Below are positions 36,160-43,694 of a stretch of DNA of 64,000 nucleotides, one piece after another (the stretch's first letter is position 1; every line of letters begins with the position of its first letter). The DNA is from an uncultured Alphaproteobacteria bacterium (GTDB lineage Bacteria; Pseudomonadota; Alphaproteobacteria; RF32; CAG-239). The DNA is taken from assembly GCA_944391505.1 (NCBI GenBank), contig CALXTV010000006.1, forward strand, positions 1 through 64,000, given 5' to 3'. Made by a program: the position numbers and the translations under genes. The notes beneath the pieces were generated by a model. The model was given only the letters and a program-made list of their open reading frames with translations, was not told the DNA's origin and did no database searches.

Positions 36160-36340
36160 TGCCATCAGCGATGGTTAGGCTGACGGCGGAGATTGAACCC
36201 TCCTTATAGAGAACCGATACCTCCCCCTGGAGGATGACGCGATATAAGCCGCTTTGCGGACGAATAAGTGTACTGTCTCTATACAGGGTTCAACATCCTC
36301 CGCCTTTTCTGATCGAAAGGGCGGTTTTGTTTTAACAAAA
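36160..36340 (+). ncRNA. Candidate riboswitch-like leader or structured small RNA
   Basis: The RNA can form a long irregular stem. Pairs are 36185-36191 GGCGGAG with 36298-36304 CTCCGCC, then TGAACCCT (36194-36201) with AGGGTTCA (36285-36292), then TATAGAGA (36205-36212) with TCTCTATA (36276-36283). It encloses two hairpins: CCTCC-CCCT-GGAGG (36220-36233) and CCGC-TTT-GCGG (36249-36259). The 3' strand of the basal stem shares bases 36300-36304 with the following terminator, so the two folds exclude each other, as in transcription-attenuating riboswitches. No known riboswitch class is recognised. A stand-alone 180-nt small RNA, for example 6S-like, is an alternative. It would control the downstream XRE gene. 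Confidence 0.45.
36300..36335 (+). terminator. Terminator / expression-platform hairpin
   Basis: CCGCCTTTT pairs with AAAGGGCGG across a seven-base loop (nine pairs, one G-U), followed by TTTTGTTTT. It shares its 5' arm with the 3' arm of the upstream long stem. Confidence 0.7.
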
Positions 36341-36359
36341 CATGAAGGAGTTGAACATA

Positions 36360-36587
36360 GTGACAACCAAAAACAACGAAATCATCAAAATCAGAAACGG
36401 TATTTCCCGCCAACTGCACGAGGCTCGTATCAGTGCGCATTTATCTCTGGTGCAGGTCGAAAAGTTGACCGGCATTCCGGCCGATGTTATCGACCGGTTG
36501 GAAGTCGGCATCAAGCCGGTTGACATCGGTCATCTGCACCAGTTGGCCAAGGCTTACGGCAAAACCGTCAAAATCAGTCTGGTCTGA
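36360..36587 (+). CDS. Small XRE-type helix-turn-helix protein
   Basis: This 75-residue protein is almost only a helix-turn-helix domain: LHEARISAHLSLVQVEKLTGIPADVIDRLEVG...LHQLAKAYGKTVKISL. This is the XRE/Cro type. I start at GTG 36360 because AAGGAG sits 10 bases before it. ATG 36342, in frame, would contain that ribosome-binding site within the coding sequence. It lies directly behind the terminator-linked leader RNA and is followed by a bidirectional terminator, so it is monocistronic. It may be an orphan regulator; no partner toxin or phage gene is adjacent. Confidence 0.75.
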   Translation: MTTKNNEIIKIRNGISRQLHEARISAHLSLVQVEKLTGIPADVIDRLEVGIKPVDIGHLHQLAKAYGKTVKISLV

Positions 36588-36593
36588 AAAATT

Positions 36594-36617
36594 AAAGCCC
36601 CTCGGAAGAGGGGCTTT
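36594..36617. terminator. Bidirectional terminator
   Basis: AAAGCCCCTC-GGAA-GAGGGGCTTT, a perfect 10-bp stem, lies between the convergent XRE and cyclophilin genes. The flanking T-tracts are short. Confidence 0.75.
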
Positions 36618-36622
36618 GCAAT

Positions 36623-37237
36623 TTAAAGGTCGGCGATAACACTCATGCTGATAATCTCGTCAGGATTGGAAACCGCTCCGTTCTGACCTTCGCCGCGCTT
36701 GATGAGGTCGACAAATTCCATGCCCGAGGTAACCTCGCCCCACACCGTATATTGTCCGTCCAGCCAGGGACAGTCGGCAAAGCAGATGAAAAACTGGCTG
36801 TCGCCGGAATCCGGATTCATGGCGCGCGCCATCGAAACCGTGCCGCGTTTGTGCGGATTACGGTTAAATTCGGCTTTCAGCTTTTTTCCTGTGCCGCCGG
36901 TACCATTGCCGTAGGGGCAGCCCGTCTGCGCCATAAAGCCGTCAATGACCCGGTGAAATTTCAGCCCGTTGTAAAATCCGGCGCGTACCAGTTCCTTAAT
37001 TCGTGCAACATGGTTCGGTGCGTCGTCCGGATACATTTCAATCACAACGTCGCCGTCTTTAAGCTTTAAGAGCAGGGCATTTTCGGCGTCTTTAACTTTG
37101 TAGGAATGTTTGATTTTCTTGGCGCGTGTCTTGCTTACCGGGAGCTTTTTTGTCTCGGCGGCCTTCAGTCCTTTGGTTGCCGGTTTGCCAAGTTTTTTCG
37201 CTTCTTCGTTTTTAAGCATTTTGGTTTCTTTTGCCAT
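36623..37237 (-). CDS. Peptidyl-prolyl cis-trans isomerase (cyclophilin)
   Basis: Cyclophilins catalyse proline isomerisation in protein folding. The core VVIEMYPDDAPNHVARIKELVRAGFYNGLKFHRVIDGFMAQTG holds the catalytic Arg (FHRV). QFFICF, the Trp in CPWLDGQYTVWG and GMEFVDLI complete the site. An N-terminal extension of about 50 residues is very Lys-rich (KNEEAKKLGKPATKGLKAAETKKL), with no signal peptide. This suggests a cytoplasmic enzyme with a nucleic-acid- or membrane-binding tail. The ATG follows GGAG (ACGGAGATTTACG). It is monocistronic and converges on the XRE gene. Confidence 0.93.
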   Translation of the reverse strand: MAKETKMLKNEEAKKLGKPATKGLKAAETKKLPVSKTRAKKIKHSYKVKDAENALLLKLKDGDVVIEMYPDDAPNHVARIKELVRAGFYNGLKFHRVIDGFMAQTGCPYGNGTGGTGKKLKAEFNRNPHKRGTVSMARAMNPDSGDSQFFICFADCPWLDGQYTVWGEVTSGMEFVDLIKRGEGQNGAVSNPDEIISMSVIADL

Positions 37238-37316
37238 CGTAAATCTCCGTTAAAAATCACTTCTGTTAATAATATAGGTACAAATGACGACTATTGCACG
37301 GCCGAAAGACAAAATT

Positions 37317-38282
37317 TTACATTCCGCCGTATTTCAAAACAAAATCGACACGCTCTTCCGGAGTAAGGTTTTTCGGATATGATTTTTCAATCCTTTTCAG
37401 AATATCGGCAATTCCGCGGCCGTTGGCAATCTGAATCGCCAAACCGGGACGGGCGTTCAGCTCCAGCATCATAGGGCCTTTGAACTCATCAAGGACAATA
37501 TCGGCGCCAAGATATCCCAGACCGGTCATTTCATAACCTTTCGCCGCAATCAGCAGGTGCTCGCGCCAGAACGGAACCTCAAGCGTCGACAGGTCTGCAT
37601 GCGTGTCGGGATGAACGGCAATCGGTCGGTTCCACATGACGCCTTTCAGACTTTTACCGTTTCTAATGTTCAGGCCGACGCCGACGGCGCCCTGGTGCAG
37701 ATTGGCGCGTCCGCCCGAAGCTTTGGTCGACAGACGCATCATTGACATTGCCGGATAACCCTTATAAACAATAACGCGCACGTCTGGCACGCCCTGATAA
37801 CTGTATTCCGAAAATATCGGGCTGAAATGTACCAGCTCTTCAATCAGCGCCACGTCATATTGTCCACCCAGACTGTAAAGGCCGCTCAAAATGTTGGATA
37901 TATGCTGGTAAACTTCGCTGAAAGTAAGCACACGCCCCGATGCCGTGACAAATTCCGTTTCCGTATAGCTTTTGATGACCAAAACGCCCTTGCCGCCGCT
38001 GCCGTGTGCCGGTTTAATCACAAATTCCTTATAGTTTTTGACGATTTCCAACAGGTTTTTAACCTGATTTTGCACCTCGACCACCCCGATGAGATTAGGT
38101 GTGGTAATGCCGACTTTCTGCGCCAGCATTTTGGTTTGCACTTTATCGTCCACCAGCGGATAAAGTCGGCGGTTGTTGCATTTGGAAATAACGCTGAAAT
38201 TGCGCCGGTTCATACCCAGCACGCCGGCTTTGCGAAGCTCGGAAGGAGAGGCGAAATTTTTCAGCCAGCCGAAACCAAACAT
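37317..38282 (-). CDS. ATP-grasp alpha-L-glutamate ligase-like protein
   Basis: This 321-residue RimK-related ATP-grasp protein shows LVDDKVQTKMLAQKVGITTP, the lid KEFVIKPAHGSGGKGVLVI and the metal/ATP motif MMLELNARPGLAIQIANGRG. It lacks RimK's N-terminal domain. Proteins of this group occur next to a transglutaminase-like 7TM protein and a retropepsin-like protease, exactly as here: it starts 3 bases after the 511-residue membrane gene. The reaction, presumably peptide-bond formation with an acidic amino acid, is unproven in this context. Neighbours suggest a role at the envelope; the gene is last in a three-gene leftward operon. Confidence 0.88.
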   Translation of the reverse strand: MFGFGWLKNFASPSELRKAGVLGMNRRNFSVISKCNNRRLYPLVDDKVQTKMLAQKVGITTPNLIGVVEVQNQVKNLLEIVKNYKEFVIKPAHGSGGKGVLVIKSYTETEFVTASGRVLTFSEVYQHISNILSGLYSLGGQYDVALIEELVHFSPIFSEYSYQGVPDVRVIVYKGYPAMSMMRLSTKASGGRANLHQGAVGVGLNIRNGKSLKGVMWNRPIAVHPDTHADLSTLEVPFWREHLLIAAKGYEMTGLGYLGADIVLDEFKGPMMLELNARPGLAIQIANGRGIADILKRIEKSYPKNLTPEERVDFVLKYGGM

Positions 38283-38285
38283 TGC

Positions 38286-39821
38286 TCAGCCTTTCTTTGC
38301 CAGAGGTGAAAACCGCTTCAGTTCGGTCAGTCTGTAGCCGGTATAAGTGCCGAGCAGCATGACGATAAACAGAATGACCAGATTCAGCTCATTGAAAGCA
38401 AACATAATGTGGCGGATATAGTCGTTGCAGATGACAAAGTAAGTAATTACGGCCACCAGTAAACTGAAAATAATTTCCTTGGAAGCGTTCATGGCACCGT
38501 CTTCCTCCCAAGTAATGGAGGCACGCTCAATAATCCACGCCGTAATGATAATTGGGAAAAAGACCGCCGAAGACGCAATGTCAATCTTAAGCTGATAACC
38601 GAAAACCGTCAGCATCTGCATCAGCAGAATAACCACGATGACCACGGCCGAAATACGCGGCACCAGCAGCAGGTTGAGTCTGGAGAGCAGGGCGCGGATG
38701 AGCAGGCCGATGAAAATGATAAAGCTGAAGCAAACCAATCCCGGCCAAAATCCGGTTTTGACCAAAGCCATGGAAATAAGCATCGGCGTAAACGTACCCA
38801 TTGTCTGCACGCCGACCACGTTGCGCATCAGCACAATGATTAAAATTGCCAGAGGGAAAATCATCAGCCATTTGAGCGTATTTTGTTCGGCCAGCGGCAG
38901 GCTGTAAATCGAATAGTCGAACCATGTCTTTTGGTTGGCCAGTTTCGCCCGGTGCTGTGCAAGGTTGAAAGAAGAACTGATGGACTTCAGAACCGAATAT
39001 TTGATTGACGAGTCATCGCCGCCCTCAATATCAAGCAGAGAATCCCCGCCGCGCTGAATAATTACAAAATTTTCGGGCAGGCCTTTTTTACCTGTTTTCA
39101 GGTCATAAAGCGTCCAACGGCCTTCCGTGTAAGCCTCAATCATCAAATCCGGCGTAAACGATTTTTTGTTTTCCTCCAGTTTAATGCCGCGAACCATTCT
39201 TGTCGGCACATTTTTCAGCGCCAGCAGATTTGTAATGGCCTCGGCAATGTCTTTTTGGCTTTTCTTCATCGGCAGAAAAGCAAGAACCGTTGCGTCCGGC
39301 GGATTTTGGTTAAGCAGACGGATAACCTGCTGCGGAACGTTTCCCTGCTGTTTCTGCGAAAGTTCCAGAAGTTCTTTGGCAACGGCCAGTCTCTGCTCGT
39401 CAAAAATCGGCTTTTCCGGATTGGAGGGAACCGGCGCCGGAATTTTTCCCCGGCCGTCTTCATTGTCAAACAGCAAAATGCGATAATAAAGCTGCTGCTT
39501 TTCCGTTCTGGGTCCGGAAGTCAGAACAATCCGGTTTTCTTTGGTGTCTTTACTGATTTCATAGCCTTCCGCAACCGCGTCTTCGTCCAGAATCTTATAT
39601 TCTTTGCTGACCTTGGGCGTTGCCAGCGAAACCTTAATCGGCTCACCGTTCGGAATAAAATTAATCTGGGCTTCAATGGTCCAGACCGCCGTTGATTTCT
39701 TCGGCGCAAAATCAAAGCCCCAGTAACGGACTTTGTAATAAATGCTGTATGCTGCAAAAGCAACGGACAAAAGCAGACCGATTGTCAAAATGAAACGGAC
39801 GGAAGTAAATTTTTTCAGCAT
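38286..39821 (-). CDS. Inactive transglutaminase-like protein fused to seven TM helices
   Basis: This 511-residue protein has an N-terminal membrane anchor (FILTIGLLLSVAFAAYSIYY). A periplasmic region of about 260 residues contains a transglutaminase-like core (NLLALKNVPTRMVRGIKLEEN) without an evident catalytic Cys. A seven-helix C-terminal membrane domain follows (LMIFPLAILIIVLM..., VVGVQTMGTFTPMLISMAL, SAVVIVVILLM, and others). It matches the UUP1/7TM_transglut families known to co-occur with an ATP-grasp ligase and a retropepsin. The substrate-binding role is inferred. The ribosome-binding site AAGGTGAAA precedes the ATG; the next gene begins 3 bases after the stop. Confidence 0.88.
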   Translation of the reverse strand: MLKKFTSVRFILTIGLLLSVAFAAYSIYYKVRYWGFDFAPKKSTAVWTIEAQINFIPNGEPIKVSLATPKVSKEYKILDEDAVAEGYEISKDTKENRIVLTSGPRTEKQQLYYRILLFDNEDGRGKIPAPVPSNPEKPIFDEQRLAVAKELLELSQKQQGNVPQQVIRLLNQNPPDATVLAFLPMKKSQKDIAEAITNLLALKNVPTRMVRGIKLEENKKSFTPDLMIEAYTEGRWTLYDLKTGKKGLPENFVIIQRGGDSLLDIEGGDDSSIKYSVLKSISSSFNLAQHRAKLANQKTWFDYSIYSLPLAEQNTLKWLMIFPLAILIIVLMRNVVGVQTMGTFTPMLISMALVKTGFWPGLVCFSFIIFIGLLIRALLSRLNLLLVPRISAVVIVVILLMQMLTVFGYQLKIDIASSAVFFPIIITAWIIERASITWEEDGAMNASKEIIFSLLVAVITYFVICNDYIRHIMFAFNELNLVILFIVMLLGTYTGYRLTELKRFSPLAKKG

Positions 39822-39845
39822 AATTTCACCTTACGGAAAGGAAAC

Positions 39846-40385
39846 TTAATGAAGCGTATTTTCGAGAGCCGTATCGACAATGGCCCGGCCGGTCAGAACG
39901 TTGCGGCCGATAAGCGCCTGATATTCGAATTTCGAACGGTCGGCCAGTGAAAATTCGGCACTGATTATCTCATTGCCGAGCTTGATGTCGAGTATGACGA
40001 CCAGTCTTTTTTCATGTTGATTAATACGCGTGATGGTTGTCTGTCTGGCCAGCTCTTTTTCAAAGTGGTGTTTTTCGCCGGTTTCCCGGTTGGTTACCGT
40101 AAAAGAAACCCATTTTTCACCGTCGCGCTCAAATGTTTTAACGTCAGATGCGTCAATAGACGACGTCTCGGCTCCGGTGTCGATGCGTCCGGCCAAAGGC
40201 GCCTTCATCGGCAGCACATAAACCGGCTCGACAGCGCCGATAATTCCCAGCGAATGACTGGTAGATGAGATCTGCGGGGCTTTTATTTCAACCGGCGGAA
40301 CAATAGCCGGCGTAATGACCTGATTTTTGCAAGCGCTGCACATAACGGCCAAAATTCCTAAAAACGAAAGATTAATATATTTCAT
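39846..40385 (-). CDS. Retropepsin-like peptidase lipoprotein
   Basis: The signal peptide ends in CSAC, a probable lipobox (MKYINLSFLGILAVMCSAC). Next come a Pro-rich spacer and a single retropepsin half-domain with the catalytic motif GRIDTGAETSSIDA at about residue 86. FEYQALIGRNVLTGRAIVDT, near the C-terminus, is the second hydrophobic-Gly loop of these proteases. They act as dimers. The family (PF05618-like) is often annotated as ATP-dependent zinc protease, but the DTGA motif points to an aspartic peptidase. It heads the operon with the transglutaminase-like and ATP-grasp genes. No strong ribosome-binding site is seen. Confidence 0.83.
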   Translation of the reverse strand: MKYINLSFLGILAVMCSACKNQVITPAIVPPVEIKAPQISSTSHSLGIIGAVEPVYVLPMKAPLAGRIDTGAETSSIDASDVKTFERDGEKWVSFTVTNRETGEKHHFEKELARQTTITRINQHEKRLVVILDIKLGNEIISAEFSLADRSKFEYQALIGRNVLTGRAIVDTALENTLH

Positions 40386-40558
40386 AGCTTTGCTGTATTC
40401 TCTTCAAGACCTGAATTTATTTAGTTATTTACAAACAAAACAGGGCAAAAGTAAAGCTAAATTATTTGCTTCTGCATAAATATTTTTTTGATGATTTTCT
40501 TTGAGAGGTATGTTATAATTTATGACAAACGGAAAGATAAAACAATAGGTTAGGAACA

Positions 40559-41497
40559 ATGCAGCAGAAAAATTCAAATGACGGACAACTCCGGAAGAAC
40601 CCTCAGGAACGTGTAAAGGCGGTTAAAACCCGCATCAAAAAACAGAAAATTGCGCTATTGCGCAGCCTGAAAAGGGTTTCGATGTATTTGGCTCTGCAAT
40701 GCGCCGCCACCATACCGCAGGCCGGCAATTCGCTGCTCGGAACTCAGGCGTCCGCCAGCGGATACAACAATCGCGAAGCTTTTGCTGCCGAAGTCAACGC
40801 CAAGGCTCAGGTCAATGAAGCCCTGCAAAAGCGAAAAGAATGGCTGATTAAAGACAAGTTTTTTTCCAAGCTTGTTCAGTATCAAAACATTGTCAAATCC
40901 AAAAGCGGCATGGATAAAAAGAACTATATCAAACAAAACTTCTTTGACGTTGTCTATCCTGTCGGAGGCATTCCCAAAGGTTCCAACTATTGCGTTGCCT
41001 CCGTCATGCGCTGCCTTTACGATATTAATAAGGAAACCGGAGATTTAGACGGTTTTATGCCCAACGGCAATACGGTTGAGGGACACAGCATGGTTTCCTG
41101 CCCGAAACTCAAGGAATATGTCAAAAAAAACTTTCCGGATTGCATCATTGAGCGGCCGACCAAAGCAGATAAGGCAAATTTGGAAGACGGCGATATCATT
41201 TTGTCCCGTTCCAGCCGAAACACTTCCAGCGGTCTTCACCTGACCGCGGTTTACAATAGCCGGGAGGGAGTCGAAATCAGCTTCAACAGCGAGGGTATCC
41301 GACCGTATAAAGCCGAAAATATCGAGACAATAATCAAGTTGGGAAAAATCATAGACACCTGTCTGAAAGAGCGCATCAATCAGATGGACAGCCGCTCGGC
41401 TCTGGCCTCGTTGGAAGCCGGGGTTAAAAACAACGATTATCAGTTGACGGCTATGGCTGTAAACAAATCCGTCCGGGGACAAAACGCACAAATGTAA
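40559..41497 (+). CDS. Papain-fold-like protein with putative Cys/His active site
   Basis: This 312-residue protein has a very basic N-terminus, followed by a hydrophobic stretch (MYLALQCAATIPQAGNSLLG) and then AxA-like sites, an unusual but possible signal sequence. The central part reads GSNYCVASVMRCLYDI, with a Cys at the head of a helix. SGLHLTAVYNSREGVEISFNSEG, with a His on a beta-strand, comes about 90 residues later. This Cys-helix / His-strand order is that of NlpC/P60, CHAP and related amidases or peptidases. The family is not identified with certainty. A TATAAT box lies about 40 bases ahead of the ATG. It ends in a bidirectional terminator. Confidence 0.6.
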   Translation: MQQKNSNDGQLRKNPQERVKAVKTRIKKQKIALLRSLKRVSMYLALQCAATIPQAGNSLLGTQASASGYNNREAFAAEVNAKAQVNEALQKRKEWLIKDKFFSKLVQYQNIVKSKSGMDKKNYIKQNFFDVVYPVGGIPKGSNYCVASVMRCLYDINKETGDLDGFMPNGNTVEGHSMVSCPKLKEYVKKNFPDCIIERPTKADKANLEDGDIILSRSSRNTSSGLHLTAVYNSREGVEISFNSEGIRPYKAENIETIIKLGKIIDTCLKERINQMDSRSALASLEAGVKNNDYQLTAMAVNKSVRGQNAQM

Positions 41498-41526
41498 AAA
41501 AAGGCCGGTTAGAACCGGCTTTTTTC
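41495..41526. terminator. Bidirectional terminator
   Basis: GCCGGT-TAGA-ACCGGC with A-run and T-run flanks, between the convergent papain-like and porin genes. Confidence 0.8.
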
Positions 41527-41527
41527 A

Positions 41528-42802
41528 TCAGAAGAAGAAAGTTGCGCGCAGCGACAGAACGGTTGCGTAATCCGATTTCTGATTTTCGGCCGGATCGATA
41601 TAAAACTGGATGTCCGGCGTCAGAGTCATCCATTTTGATATTCCCCATGCCCAGTAGGCCTCGATAACTTTTTCGGCATCATGGGCAAGTTCCGATCCGA
41701 CGGCATCTTCGTCAATTTTATTATAGGCAAAGGCCAGGCCGATCTGATCCAGCGGATTGCGATCCAGCGGATCATTATAAACGCCGCCCACAACCCAGGA
41801 CTGGTTAATCGTTGCCACATTTCCCGATACGCCGTTAATCCGCGCAAACAGACTTAGCTTGTCGCCAAAATCCTGCGACAGATTCAAGGACCAGCCGTTG
41901 GTCGTTCCTTCCTGTTCCTTCACGCTTGGCATATTATACAACAAAATGGAATATTGTCCGCTTCCCAGCCCTTTGATTGTCGGCGTATATGAAATTGACC
42001 CGAATGTTGTATAATGTTCTTCGTCCAGATTGTTGACCCGTACGCTGATACCGTCGACGTTGGTGGCGTCCTGTGCACCCAGAACAAAAGTCCAGTCGCT
42101 GTTCGGCGAAATCTGAACATAAGTGCCGACGCCGGCGGTAGAGTAGGTGGAGCTTGCATTCTGCGACAGGGCGTAGTTGAGAAAGTTGACTTGTTGATTG
42201 GAGTTGTATGCGCTTCCGTCAAAATTATACAGCGGAAATTGACCAAGGCCGATGGTTAACCAATTCCAGCGGCCGCCGAGCTGATAGGTATATAACAACT
42301 CGTCAAAACTGTTGGAAGGCGAGTCATAATCATTAATTCCCGTAACTACGCCGATATTGCTGCCGACGGTTGCCGCCTGTGCGCCGCCGTAACGGGCAAT
42401 GTTGTATGCGGCGGTAAGAGTTCCGGTACCGTATTCGTTTTTGAAGTTTGTCCACGAAAAGGTCGGATAAATCAATATCTGCTGTGAAGCACGTTTGCCG
42501 TTCGGTGCGCCGTGCTGCGGCATATAGGTAACGTCAATGGAATAGTCGAAATTATATTCTTTGCTCAGTCGGTTTTTAAATTCGGCATAGTCTTTGGCAA
42601 AATCAGAAAAACCGTGATTGCGTCGCATTTCGTTGGCAGCAATGCGCTGCCGGACGCTTTTTGGGGCCTTGATATCGTTGTTGTCAACGGAAGAAATTTC
42701 GGTGTTGTCGGAAACATCGGAAGAAACCGGTGCCGCCTGTGCGTCTGCAACCAGAAAAGAACCGGCCAGAACCGCCGAAAGAAGAAAATAATGTCTGTTC
42801 AT
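41528..42802 (-). CDS. OprB-type carbohydrate porin
   Basis: This 424-residue outer-membrane protein has a signal peptide cleaved near ADAQA-AP and an N-terminal helical region. A string of amphipathic beta strands ends in LSLRATFFF with C-terminal Phe, the outer-membrane assembly signal. NWLTIGLGQFPLYN, TGINDYDSPSN, YTPTIKGLGSGQYSILLYNMPS, INQSWVVGGVYNDPLDRNPLDQIGLAFAY and AYWAWGISKWMTLTPDIQFYIDPA match the OprB/carbohydrate-selective porin family. It probably allows sugar diffusion. The ribosome-binding site AAGGATTG precedes the ATG. It is monocistronic. Confidence 0.87.
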   Translation of the reverse strand: MNRHYFLLSAVLAGSFLVADAQAAPVSSDVSDNTEISSVDNNDIKAPKSVRQRIAANEMRRNHGFSDFAKDYAEFKNRLSKEYNFDYSIDVTYMPQHGAPNGKRASQQILIYPTFSWTNFKNEYGTGTLTAAYNIARYGGAQAATVGSNIGVVTGINDYDSPSNSFDELLYTYQLGGRWNWLTIGLGQFPLYNFDGSAYNSNQQVNFLNYALSQNASSTYSTAGVGTYVQISPNSDWTFVLGAQDATNVDGISVRVNNLDEEHYTTFGSISYTPTIKGLGSGQYSILLYNMPSVKEQEGTTNGWSLNLSQDFGDKLSLFARINGVSGNVATINQSWVVGGVYNDPLDRNPLDQIGLAFAYNKIDEDAVGSELAHDAEKVIEAYWAWGISKWMTLTPDIQFYIDPAENQKSDYATVLSLRATFFF

Positions 42803-42921
42803 CGTAACAATCCTTATCAGTGAATATCAAAACGGAAAGACGCATTGTATCTAAACCTTGTTTTTCAAATAAAAAGAGCGGAATATCATTTTTTTGCAAA
42901 AAAAGCGCGACCGAATATACG

Positions 42922-42950
42922 TTGACGGCAAGAGCATTTTTTGCTAAAAT
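42922..42950 (+). promoter_or_regulatory. Strong sigma-70-like promoter
   Basis: TTGACG (42922-42927), a 17-bp spacer and TAAAAT (42945-42950) predict a start near 42957, which gives a 17-base leader for the gene at 42974. Confidence 0.65.
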
Positions 42951-42973
42951 AAAAACCTCTTAAATAAGAAATT

Positions 42974-43618
42974 ATGTCAAACTCCTATAATTATAAAAGT
43001 ATGAAAAAAACAATTACTTTGGGACAGATTGAGCATGAATTGGCCAATTTGTTTCCAGGTCAGAAATTTTCTAACATTATCCGGTTTTCGACTGTAGACT
43101 TTACGGTTAACAACGAGCAAATGCACAAAGAGATCTGTGTTTTGTTCAGGTTCAAATACAGTAATACGGATTATTGCTGGGATTTGGATGCCAACATCAT
43201 TTTTGCCAATGTCGATAACCTGAAGTTCAGTCCGATTGAGCCTGGCAAAAAAATTGTTCTGCACGGAAAAGCCTATCGCTTTTATCGTGCGGACAACGAA
43301 ATTTGCATCGAAGTAAAGGACGAGCCGAAACTGAAAACCCTGACTGATGTCTGGAAAGTTTGGAAGATAATTGAAAATGATTATCGGGAAGAGTTCAGAG
43401 GACACTTCTATCCGACTTTTGTCAAGGCAATCGTCGACGGTAATCAGGGCTGGCTGGTCGCAATGAAAAATTCCGGTGACAGTTACCGTGACATTTTATT
43501 CATTCGCGCCGACGATGCCGCAGATATTCGTATCAGACATGCCGCAAGGTTTGTTCACTATACGTATCTGGAAAAGCCGTCCAAGACAATGGTAGAATAT
43601 CCTGACTGCCTGAAGTAG
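42974..43618 (+). CDS. Hypothetical protein, 214 aa
   Basis: This is a soluble protein of unknown family. It has an N-terminal helical segment (LGQIEHELANLFPGQKFSNIIRF) and several beta-rich stretches (ICVLFRFKYSNTDYCWDLDANIIFANV; ICIEVKDEPK). A C-terminal half follows (FYPTFVKAIVDGNQGWLVAMKN; RYTYLEKPSKTMVEYPDC). There is no signal or membrane segment. Either ATG 42974 or ATG 43001 (MKKTITLG) could be the start; neither has a Shine-Dalgarno site. The short predicted leader agrees with the first. A terminator follows. Confidence 0.65.
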   Translation: MSNSYNYKSMKKTITLGQIEHELANLFPGQKFSNIIRFSTVDFTVNNEQMHKEICVLFRFKYSNTDYCWDLDANIIFANVDNLKFSPIEPGKKIVLHGKAYRFYRADNEICIEVKDEPKLKTLTDVWKVWKIIENDYREEFRGHFYPTFVKAIVDGNQGWLVAMKNSGDSYRDILFIRADDAADIRIRHAARFVHYTYLEKPSKTMVEYPDCLK

Positions 43619-43631
43619 AAAAAAATTTTTC

Positions 43632-43660
43632 GGGTCATCTGTTCGCAGATGGCCTTTTTT
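43632..43660 (+). terminator. Terminator of the 42974 gene
   Basis: GGTCATCTG-TTCG-CAGATGGCC with one wobble pair and a T-run after it. Confidence 0.8.
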
Positions 43661-43688
43661 CATGAAAAAAGCCCCGCGGTTGCGGAGC
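43661..43688 (-). terminator. Terminator of the giant autotransporter gene
   Basis: On the minus strand GCTCCGC-AACC-GCGGGGC (one G-U pair) is followed by a T-run. It lies just beyond the stop of the leftward gene at 43695. Confidence 0.75.
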
Positions 43689-43694
43689 CTTGTT

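Noticed and set aside
36160-36340. 6S RNA, tmRNA, SRP RNA or RNase P RNA
   Set aside because: Size and stem could fit 6S RNA, but no conserved 6S bubble sequence was seen. The SRP loop, the tmRNA tag and the RNase P box are absent. Left as an unclassified structured RNA.
36342-36359. ATG 36342 as the start of the XRE gene
   Set aside because: The AAGGAG ribosome-binding site lies inside this extension, and the GTG ten bases after it is a better start.
36175-36366. 63-codon minus-strand frame over the structured RNA, and another minus-strand frame there ending in ADGKDDYKD
   Set aside because: They overlap the predicted leader stem, lack clear start sites and are short enough to arise by chance.
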